A stretch of 64,000 nt of DNA from Toxonevra muliebris (Eukaryota; Arthropoda; Insecta; Diptera; Pallopteridae), in assembly GCA_963691655.1 (NCBI GenBank), contig OY829326.1:97147235-97211234 (forward strand). Direction: 5' to 3'. The position numbers and the translations under genes are program-made. The notes below the pieces were generated by a model. That model saw only the letters and a list, made by a program, of their open reading frames with translations. It was not told the DNA's origin and did no database searches. Below, piece by piece: positions 45,001 to 57,000 of this stretch (position 1 is the first letter of the stretch; the number at the start of each line of letters is the position of its first letter).

Positions 45001-48000
45001 ATTACAAAATTAACATATTAACAAAATTTTGATATATTAACCCATTGGCGCCCACATTTCGTTTTAACTGAAACTTTCTGATTTTTCGATTCAATTCTTA
45101 CAATCATTTTTGAGTTACTCTCTATCTGCCAATTACAATGAAATTTCATGTACTTATCGATTATAACATAATAACGTGCTAATATATTAACCCATTGGCG
45201 CTAACAATTTTTATTGTAGTTTAAATTTTTTGGTTCAAATTTCTGAGTTAATAAAAAATGTTTATATTGTAAACCATGTTCGTATGGGCAGTAAGGAAGC
45301 CAGAAAAGATAGCGCAAAACCGTATCCGAATCTGCTAAAACAGAAATTTTGCACTTCTGAAGGCCTGAAATTTCATGGGTCATCGGTAACCCTTTGGCCT
45401 TCAATAAGATTTTTTTACAGACCTTTTCTGTACATTTTTATTCTATATTTTTTTGAAGATAGACAACGTAACTTGTATTAATTTTTCACTTAAACCTTTT
45501 TTGGCTGTAAGAAAACTAGGACCTATGAAGGAAATCCGAGTACAGATTCGCATTCTTCGACCCCCATTTCATTGTAAAAAAGTGCTTAAAAAGTTTTAAT
45601 TGAAGATCTTAGGGTCACCGGTGACCCATAGAAAAACATGTATTTCCAAAAAAGTAAACAAAAATTTAAAAACATGGGAAATCATACTTAAGTAAATAGT
45701 TTTTTCCACAACATATTCAAAATTTTGTGTATTAGTACAAACTTTATAAAAATTGTGAGTGAAAATTACAACTTGTTCACTTTGATCCGCTACAGTACTG
45801 TTATCAAAAAAATATTTATAAATGTTTTTAATTGAAATTAAAGAATCATCAATTCTCTTTTCAAAAACTGTCAAGTTATAAAAATTGATTGGATAGTTTT
45901 TAAAAAATCGCAAAAATTAATCTTGTGACACCGGTGTCACCATGATACTGAAAGGGTTATCAGTAGTGATTCGTAGTAACTCGATTTTGTGCAGTAGTGA
46001 GAACATACTATTACGATTATTATTTCAAAATTAGTATTTTGTTTTTACATAGAAGCTCATATTATCTTCAAGATTCATTTTTTACATTACCACCAAACGT
46101 CACTTCCTACTGAGAGAATATTTCTAAAGAAAACGCTAAACCCTCTACCTGCAGATATGTGTTGGTCAGCCTATCACTGTAACGACTCGGAAGGGGGGAA
46201 CGAAATGGAAAGTTAGAAGATCACATACGCAATTACTAGCGAAGATAAATTGTAAAATTTAATTATTGTGTTATTGCGAAGCCATTTATAAAAGTAACAT
46301 AATTACATTTAATAAATGTTCTATAACAACTCTGATTTGCACACAAAATTTTTTTATTTTAAGGCACACTGTTTCATTTTTCGTTATATGGTGCCACACC
46401 TACATAAAGCAAAACTTCTCGATGGGAAGTTACTCATAAATTGATTACAAAATTTAAACCAAAAAATTTAAACTACAATAAAAATTGTGAGCGCGAATGG
46501 GTTAATATATTAGCACGTTATTATGTTACAATCAATAAATCATCAGTACATGAAATTTGCAGATAGCGAATAACTAGAAAAAGATTATAAGAATTGAATC
46601 GAAAAGTTTAAATAAATCAGAAAGTTTAAATTTTGTTAATATGTTATTGTAATTGTAAATATGTAATTGACTAACAGTTAATATTTTAAAAATTGATTCA
46701 AAAATTTAACCTTAAATTTACATGTGGTCGCCATATTGATCCGCCATTTTGAATTGTCCAAATCTGGTTAGAGATTCTTAAACTGCTTTCTTTTAAAAAT
46801 AAATAATGTGCAAAATTACAAGATGATTGGCGAGTGTTAAATGATTTTAAGGACCGAAAATAGCAAAACAAATCGAATTTTAAGGAAATAACGAAGCGCT
46901 AAAGTGTTCGACTTAAAACATCAATTAATCCTAAACCGGAGCTAACTTTTCAAAATCCTTTCAGGATCAACTACTTACATCGTAATCTTACTAAATTTTC
47001 TAGTCACGTTTCGTTGATTTTTGTCATCCAAATTTTTGTCGCATAGTGTAATCTATGCATTTTAGTTGATAGTATTGCTTATTTTTTACAAAAGTCATGT
47101 AATGTATAGTTTAAACTTCTTAATATGGAAAACTCTATTATGTTAAAATTGTTAATAACATTTTTTGTTCTTATTTCACTGAAAAAAGTAGTAAAAAATG
47201 AGCACTTCATTTCTAAATACTAAGCTGCAAGAGACAAACTTTGAATGCAAACTCCTTTTAGGGATTTGTTACTCTAAACCAGTACTATCGACCTGTGTTG
47301 GAAGATTCTTCGTTAGAAAAATATGTTGCACTGTGGTGTTAATATAAATTGTGAAAAGCCGTAGTTATTTCAAACAAAATAAAAGCCTTTAAAATTTTTA
47401 TGAGGAACAGGGGAAATAGAGGTATACAGACTCTAACAGAATACATACAAATATATCGAGAAAATTTATTTCTAAATCTTTGTACAGGGATTTCTATTAA
47501 GAGCCGTAATTTTAAATTCACCGCAATTTTTCATGTCAAAGTTGAGGCTGTCATTCTTTGTCATATTTGAGTAGCAAGAACTATACGATTAATGAAAATG
47601 GAACGATATGCACTTGAAAAACGCATTGAAATAGTGAAAATTCGCTGTAAAAACGGTGAAAGTTCCGCAGAAACTGTTCGTAAAGCTCGTACCGCATTTG
47701 GTGGTTATGAGGCGTCTGTTCGGCCAATAATCGTAAGTTTAACCAACAAATTCGAACGTCTCGGGCAAGTTAGTGATATGAAGACACCAACTTGTGCTCA
47801 TTTCGCAAGATCAACTGAAAACATAGCGTTAGTTCGTTATTTATTTTTTATTTTTAAAATTGCGGTGGTGATACCGTTTATGTTAATGGATTACACTGTG
47901 TGACAGTGAAAATATACTTTCCTCGAGACATAGCTCAAATTGTAGGTATAGTCAAGCAGAAAAAACTGCATACTCGGAATTTTGATTTGGCCCTCTATAT

Positions 48001-51000
48001 CTGGACTTAGGGCCGAAAAACCTATTTTTGATATGTTAAAGCATATTCTTGCCCGTTAGGTTAGATTGGAGTGGCTGTCAAGAGACACAATTAGGCTTGA
48101 ACGACCCGTTGTGATACCACATAGTTGGACCTGTAGTTTAACACAGATTCCGAACGGCGGTGTGGCAATTTTTTATCAGCTCGGTGGTTTTGCCATTACC
48201 AACCAAGGTGTGTACTTGTACACTTTCTTCTAATTCTCAGACACTTCATATTGATAGTGAATTTAAGAAGGTCATAAGAACTAACCACTATACAAAGACG
48301 GGAATCGAACCCGAACCTCTGGGATGAAAGTCTAGTGCACTACCCACTAGATTATCGAGGTTGTCATTAATTGCCCGTAACTTTATTTTTATTTATCCGA
48401 TGAGAAATGCTTCAGCGACAATTAAAAAGTTTCAAGACAATATCGGAGCTGTTACGCGATGCAAAATCTCCTTAAAAAAATATTTTCATAGAAATAAAAA
48501 TTTGAAAATTTTCAAATAAAGGAAATCCCTGTATTAAAGCCTTCCTAACTTAAGATAACAATAGCTAACAAATTTATATAATTTTATACGTACAGTCTTT
48601 TCAACAACGCGAGGTCATATATCTAGCTTTTCGGCGTACGATTGCGGCAAACACTGCCACTTTTTTTTGCTTTTCTTAAGCTTAATAATTGCAAAAAAAT
48701 TTTCAATGTGGTTGGCACCTGGAGATCAAGAGGCGCAGTCCAAAATTCTTATCCAATTTTTCTCTTTTCACTTACTGCGCAAGAGACTTTGATGTTTAGG
48801 GTCCTGCCCTCTTAAAGCACTCAATTTCGATTTCTTTTCCCAAACCAGTTATTGGCAGAAGATGAAGAGTCTATGCTGGTATAAATGGATTTTGTACTGG
48901 ATATTCCAATTTCCCGTAATCATGATTATTCTGTCGAAACTCTGACTTGAAAAGCATCCCCAAACATGAGCTTTTCTTGAATGCTTAACTAATTTCAGAA
49001 CTATCTTACTGCCCTTAATGGACAATGCGCATTTTATGGTACCTGCCGTCCATAAAAAAGATTGGTCTGTAAAGGCCACATCGCTCCAATCATTATCCAT
49101 ATGTTCGACACCCCACTCCTGCCATTATTTTGTTTGCTTTGACGTCAGTAAGAGTTTGGTTATGGTACGACTTTGGATTATACTAAGGGATATATTAGTG
49201 ACCTTCTACGCCAGTTTTTGTTGGGCGGCTTCAAGTGTAATGGTAGAATTGGCTTCAAAAACTCATGCTATCACCGAATCCTGCTGCTGTGATATTGCTC
49301 TAGAAGCACAATGATTTGATAAGTCGTAAACATTCTAGTGTCTTAAAAAAAGTTGGTTTCATTTCTTTACGAATGCCTTCAACTTCTCAAGATATTTGCA
49401 GCACCTTCCTACGATATTTTGGATTCCTTTGGATGTGAGCAAAGAATGGCAGCTTAAAAACGTTGTGCATACACGGAGTACGATTTGAAAAATTACTTAT
49501 ACAACGAAATTATAATCGCGATTGTTTGAAAGGTTATACAGCGACATTCGCAATGAAATGTTAAATGTTGAAAATAAAGTTCAACTTGATACTTAAAGTT
49601 GTTCGTACAATTAAGCCGAACACGCTCTTGTTGAAAAGACTGTATATACAGCTACGGCAAAAAACAAATGTTTACAAAATGCAAATGCTCAGAAACCATG
49701 ATTTGGACGGTCTCAAATATATTATTGTAGTTATTAGGACGAAAATAAGGACAGAAACATTATTTTAGAACATATTTTTAAGTTTCTATTATATACTACC
49801 TACATACATCTGTTTTAAAATGGGGTTAATTCGTATTTATGGGCAGGAGCTTTACGAATACAACTGGGGTGCCTGCACCATAGCCAACACCGAGCGATAA
49901 AGTTACTTTCAAACACACTACATGTAACAGTTTTTATTGATTTTCACAGAATAGGATTATGTGTTTGTCATATCAGTGCACAATAAATTTTAAAAGCAAA
50001 TATATTAGTTTTTACGACTTATCTGAAACAAAATATGTGATTTAGGATGTTGTTTTGTAAGGAAGGTGCTACGATTTTTATAATTTTTCAAAATAAGATT
50101 GTTTCTTTGCTCATTCATTGCTCTACAATAACTACTTCTTTTTTTGTCCGTTTGTTGTATACAAACGCTACACTGTACGTTGGGGCATAGAGTCAACTAG
50201 TATCATCTCTTTACAAGAGTCGTAAACCATGCACATTCGTGACAACAAAAATCGCTCAAGTTGTTATTGGATAAGTATAAATATATGTACCACTAAAAAA
50301 TATTGTTTGTGTGAAACAAAACTATTCCTCATGTCTTTACTATCTTTTTGAACGTAGCTGTATGCACATACAAATTAAAATATTCATAGGCGTTTAAATT
50401 GTATACAAATGTTTGTTAAATGATAATGTATTTTTTCCCCTTTTTTGTACATTTTCAAAAAGTAGAAGATAAGTTTTAGTATTAAAATTAAACTTTTTTT
50501 ATAAAATTAAGTAGTTTCTATCCTTTATAAGATGATCGAAAATCCTGCAATCAAACAGAGATGTTAAGTACTTAAATATTGAGTACAATCACCTCTATCA
50601 GTACCAATATTCGTACTGGTAATTAATATTTTGTTACCAGTATTTGAAAAAACTCAACTACCGATAAAAGTATCCGATAAAAGCACTCCATATTTAATTT
50701 TCAAGTATATCAAGTATTTAAATTTTTCAATTATTTCTTCATATTACAGCTTTTAAATTTAAAAATCGTGCTTACCAATTAAAGATTGGTCACATTTGAC
50801 CAGCACGCCACGATGAAATCCGTGTTAACGATCAAATTAGCCGCATTCTTTGTCAGTTATGCAGATATAGCTGTGCCCCTAACAAGTTTTTAAACTAATA
50901 GTCATTTAGTCGTTTCTCATTTGCTCATGACTAACAATTTTAGTTTTGATCATGACTAAAATGATGATACGATTTGATTTGTTTTGACACCTGGATGAAA

Positions 51001-54000
51001 AAAGTTATTTTTCTAATAGTAAATGCTTCCTATAGTGAAATTATTGAATCATGTATTTATAGAGAATAGTTTAGTATTCGCAGTTTTACCCGGCTATGTG
51101 TAAAACTACTTAATATTTAAGTTTCAACCTCAATTTTTTTATAAAACGATGACTAAAACTAATGATTGAAAGACCTAATTAATTTAGTGATAATTATGAC
51201 TATTTAATCATAACTAAATTTTGTTTTAATTCGTTAGTCATGACTTTACATTTTAGTTGACTATATAGTTAATAAAAAAAATTAATAATTACGCCCTACT
51301 CTGGGTATAACATGTGTGAAACTCAATATCGAGATTGGCTCACATTTATTCATACCAAGAGTGCACACATGTTCCGTCCCTTCCGTCATTTCACTCCACA
51401 CCGTACAAATCGTCTTCCGTATGGAATACTTCGTTAGACTATTTTCTGTCAAACAAAAATCACAAATAATAGAAAGAAGTCTGCTCAAAGAATCAAGGTA
51501 ATCGTGCTTTTTGTTGATTTTTGATGGTTATTTTCAAAAGCATTCAGCTCACGATAGATTATCGCTAGAGCCGAAATGTAGGGTAAATTCCATAACGCAG
51601 TACCGCAACATACTATGCTAAAGCAAAAGTGTTCAAAATGCAAGGGAATACTGCAGCGATGTTTTTTTAATGTCGTTTATGTGTGATTGGCAGCCAGATA
51701 TTGAATTTTGAATGGTTTTGCTTTAGTAAATGTAAACTCTGCCCTTAATTAGTTTATAAACTAATGATATTAGTAGACATATGTCAAATTGATAAATTTT
51801 TATAAAATAAAATTTTATTCAAAACTCACACAATCAAATTCCAGGAATTTATGGTCAATATAGTTCTATTTTCATACTAAAATACAAGAAAATACTTGAA
51901 AATTAAGTTCTACGTACCGATACTTGAAAAAAGACTGGTACTTTAGTTTTTTCAAGTACGGATACTTATACTGGGTACTTGAAATATTACAGCTTTGCAA
52001 TAAAATTAAATTTCAAGTTATGCAAAAAAAAAACTTAAAAATTAATTTATTACACTAATTTAGATTTCTTTTTTTACATCAATTATTATTATAAAATGTA
52101 ATAATATTTTTTGTTTTAACTTAAGTGTGTGTTTAATTATATTTTTTCTTACATATTTTTTATTATCTTTTATGTACATAATCTGGCACCCATCGCTTGA
52201 GTTTATTTTTTAATTGTAGATTAATGCTAATTATAAATTCTCATTATAAATTGAAAAACATGATGGCTTTTTCTTGAAGGTTTTACTGATATTTAAATTG
52301 AAAATACAATGACATTTGCAGCATTATTCAATGATGGAGAAATAACATGGCAATTTTTTTTATTATTTTTATAATATTAATATTCAGACGAGAGTTTGAA
52401 TAAAATATATATGTATGCAATTGTGTGTGTTTCTGTGTGCCAGTGAGTGGCATGCAATTACTTTTGGACGTTTAAGAATTATTTATTTTGAAACGACGAC
52501 TTGACTATTCCTACACTGTTTTACTGCAAGTGCTTCGCGTACACTGGTAAAAACTCTTACATTTTATATAAAGCAATTTCTAATGGTTTTTGTTTTCTTA
52601 TTTTTAATACTACATATAGATTTCATCGCACCACCGTCTCTCCCTTTTTCTTGCTCTGTCTTCGGTGTTTAATCATTGCGACTGCCCTGCAACACCTCCT
52701 GTGCGACTGCGCGACGCAAATGAAAAATTGTCAATCAGTTTTCCGTTTTGACGGCAATCTTCTGCTCGTGTGAAATGCGTATATGCTCGCGTAGACTGTA
52801 TTTATTTTTGAAATTTTTGTTGCACAGTTCACATTTGCGCGGTGGTTGTGGCGTATGCTGTGTTCGAATATGTCTCCAAAGATTTACTGTAGTTATAACC
52901 ATTTTGCAAAATTGGCATTCTGTCCACTTATTATTTGCCAAATCTAAAAATATATAATAAAAAGGACAATATAGAATGAAGAATTTTTTTTTTTAGATTT
53001 TTATTTAATGCAAAAAAAAAAAAAAGAAACACAAAAAACAAAAACGATAAATTAAATTAAAAACAAATATATGTCAATAAATGTTTTTCATTTAATTTTT
53101 TGTTTTAAATTTTCTATACTTTAAAATTTCTATCATTTGGAGACATATTCGTTGAATGATGGCAATACATGCCTTTTTAACAATTATATGTATAACGACT
53201 GCCTAATGTTATGTGATAAAATATTGTATAAAATCTCATAAAAATCAAAAAGCAAACCAAAAGCATCAACAATTTTTTACAAGCGTATCTGTTCGAATCG
53301 AAACACAATTATTTATATTTTAGCGGAAAAAATAAAGAAAACTGTTAACACGTTAAGTGCCAAGCAGTTTTGACTGAAATCCAACCCAAGTTAATCTTTT
53401 TTCATACGATGGCCCCTAAGGAAACTTTTGATGCCATACGAAAACATTCCAAGATATGACACTTAATGTGACAACGCGAATGCAATACTAAATCTGTTGG
53501 GTTTTACTTTATCAGTCATGTTCAGAAATAAAAACTTTTGATCGAAATTGATTTCAACAACCTCAGTCCAAAGTGAATTGCAGAACATGCATGAATTTTA
53601 TCCACTAATGGGTTAATTTATAATAGTATAATATATTCAAATAACATAGAACGTTTTTTACTAACCTGCAACAAGGCTACTTTTGTTATCAGTTTTTACT
53701 GATATACCAACAGTGGCTCCAGTTCCACCACCACTGCCAGTAGTGCCTCCCGTTTCATCGAGGGTAGTATTTGTCGTTGATGGCGTGCTAGTCGTTGGAT
53801 TGAGTAGACGTCCTTAAAATATAAAATAAAAAAGTAATAAAAATATTAATCGAACTTTTTTTTTTTAATTAATAGTGATTTAGGGATGTGTACGAGTTTA
53901 TGACAATACCGGCTTAATATTCCCAGATCACTTTAACCAACTATAGTCAAGTATATTGTGTTCGCTAATTTCGCCACTTCTACTAGACAATTTTCTTGTT

Positions 54001-57000
54001 GATTTTGTAAAGAAAGGGAAAGCCCGCACCGACAAGTTTCCTTTTGTTGTTATTTAATATTTGTAAATTTTTTTTTATTATAAGTAAAGTTGCTCAACTT
54101 AGTCCTCAATCATGCCAAAATGTTTTCTGACCCCGTCATTCAATAGCACTGGAATACAGTGAAAATATAACATGAACCAAAGTATGTTTTCTAAACTAAT
54201 TCGAGATCGCTGAACACGAAAATCACATTTTTTTTCTATAGGTAAGTTTTCGAGATATGACAAAATAAAGGGTTTTCAGGTTACAGTTTCACTTACAGGC
54301 TAATATCTCATTAACTATAGTTTCGACCGATCAAAGTTATATATCATAGGAAATATAATTAAATTAGGCGTCTAATGCTGTCAAGTTTGTTAAAATTCGA
54401 TAAATGTCAGAGATATAGATGCTGAAAGTTCAATTTTGTTGTGATTTTTGAGAAATTTTTACACAGGTCGTGGGCTGTTTTCTTTCTCACAAAAAGTAAT
54501 CACAAGATCTGTAATTTTATTTAATCAATAGATATAATGATTAATCAATTTAATCGGTAGATATAATCATTACAAAAGTTTTAAGCATAAAATGATAGAA
54601 ATCGGTTAAAAAATGACAAAGTTTTCAATGATTGAGTAAAAATAAAATATTCTAGAAAACTCAAAATATTTCTCAAAATTCGTTCTGGTCTAGAAAATGA
54701 TGAGCCACTTGAAATTTGCATGCACACTTTTATTCTGAATATGTTTGGCCGCAGCGAAACCATCATACATCGGGTGGCACAATGTTATTAATGATGCACT
54801 CGTCGATGAAACCCAAATCATTTTTTCGCCTCTCCACATCATGTTCGGTTTTATGGTATTGGGCCAAAATCCCGAAAATCCATTTTCTTGAAAAACCAAT
54901 ATCCCGAAATGACACTTGCCCGAAAGCCATAATCCCGAACGCCAGAATCCCGAATTCGTAAAGATTTTTTCATATACCCAGAGTATATACAATTTTTCAA
55001 TAATTTGTATTTAGATCCCACTTTAAAATACCTACTTTTTCTAAATAACTGCAGTGATTAAAATAGAGTGTTTCAATACAAATAGAGTAAACCTTGGATA
55101 ATTGCGTTTACAAAAGTACCCAAGCAATTTGAGAGATTTCAGAAAATTACGAATTTAAAGATCAAAAATTTAGAGATGTTAAAACCGGAAAACGCAAACG
55201 ATCGGGATCACTGTATGTGTACATGACCTACATATGTAATAAACATATGTATATTATGGTCAATGTGATCGATTCTCGGCTTGGATATGTTTCTTATCTA
55301 TCTTTCTTCTCTCTTCCTTTCTTTCTTTCTTGGGACGTTGGTACAATAGATCTTATAGGTCGCAGTGCCTGACTTTCGAGTCGTCCTTCCTTCAAATAAT
55401 AATAATAATGCTCGATGTGAGCATTCAAATTGTGAGAAATCCCGAATAATGAATTCGCGCGCGGGATTTATCGGGCAAGTGGCTTTTCGAGATTATGGAT
55501 TTTCGGGATTGGTTATTCGGTTTTTTGGAATTCGGGCTTTTGTACCCAACCCTGTTCGACGAATGTTTGAGTGAGTCAAAACGAGAAGCATGGGAAGCAT
55601 TTGCGAATGTTGTTATAAAAGTGACAATCATGCCCAACTCATCGACGTAATGTTGGAAAAATACTATGACATTGGTAAGTTTGATTTACGGTGAATTGAT
55701 TGTTGATTCCTTATTAATTTATTCAATGATAAATAAATTTAATTCCGAAAATTCAGGTGCGAATATGTCTCCCAAGATGCATTTTTTATTCAGTCATTTC
55801 GACTTCTTTTTATCAAATCAGGGTGCAGAAAGTGACGAACAGGGCGAACAGTTCCACCATGATATAACTGAAATCGAAAGACTATATCAAGGTTTTAGGG
55901 ATGAGGGTATGATGGCAGACTACTGCTGGTTCTTGATCAGGGAAGACCCGACAGCGAAAAATTGCAAAAGTTCAAGGGTGGCTCATCATTTTCTACCGCA
56001 GAATGAATTTTGAGAAAAATTTCGAATTTTCGAGAATATTTTATTTTTACTCAATCATTGATTACTTTGTCATTTTTGATACGATTGCTATCATTTTATG
56101 CTTAAACTTTTGTAATGATTATATCTACCGATTAAATAAAACTACAGATTTTGTGATTACTTTTTGTGAGAAAGAAAACTTTACCCTCAAAAATCACACA
56201 GTAGCATAAGACGCGTAATATAATTATAATTCCTATGATATGCAACTTGGATCTATCGATACTATAGATAAATAGATATTAGACTATAAGTAAAACTGTT
56301 ATTATTATCTGAAAAACCGTTATTTTGTCATATCTCGAAAACTTACCCATAGAAAAAAAAATTAATATAATTTTCGTGTTCAGCGTCCTCGATTTAGTTT
56401 AGAAAACATACTTTGGTTCATGTTATATTTTTAAAGTGAAATTTTGTATTCCAGTGTAGTAGGCAAAAATGTTATATTTCTCTCCACTCCGCGCTGAGTG
56501 CACGCAAGACTTTTAAGGTAAGAAACTTTGGTGGTTTTTTGTTATAAATGAGTTTTGTATAATAATTTTTGATTATCGCGTATGTTTTCTGACGTGTATT
56601 GGTAAAATTTTAAGGATTTTATTCATTAACCGTACAAAAAGTTAATTTTTATTGCACTGTGCACAGGTGTGTCTGTGTACAATAGATGGTTTATTTGCTC
56701 CATACATTTTGCTAAAGTATTTCAGATCTTCCTTGCGACAGCAGAATATGAAAATAGGGTGCTAAAAACCAAAAAAAATGAAAAATTTTAAATTTGCGAA
56801 AACTGTATGCGCTACTCCGAAAAGCGTGAGTTAAAAGGATGTTTTACAATGGGTTTGGGATCTTGTACGGAAAAAACATTTATCTTGCACATAAAAGAAT
56901 TTCTGATATCTCAAATAGGCCGCTTAAGCGAATGGCGTACCCAGTTTTTTGATACAACTGAACAGAAAGCCACCCCTAGCGCTTAAAGTGACCATTTGGT

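Larger units (their letters stand above)
54147..56456. mobile_element. 2.31-kb long-terminal-inverted-repeat element (CACT ends, TAG duplication)
   Basis: The ends CACTGGAATACAGTGAAAAT and (right, inverse) CACTGGAATACAAAATTTC are flanked by TAG on both sides (54144-54146 and 56457-56459). The inverted arms run ~54147-54716 and ~55963-56456, sharing ACATGAACCAAAGTATGTTT, TTTTCGAGATATGACAAAAT and TGGCTCATCATTTTCTA. The centre holds a nested element with TCCCGAA repeats and a coding remnant. End sequence, target duplication and size parallel the element at 44630-47048. Confidence 0.85.

Noticed and set aside
48294..48366. tRNA gene-like sequence (box A, Glu-like anticodon arm, box B) on the minus strand
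   Set aside because: The acceptor stem does not pair at the 3' side and the sequence runs directly into SINE core and tail; annotated as a SINE head.
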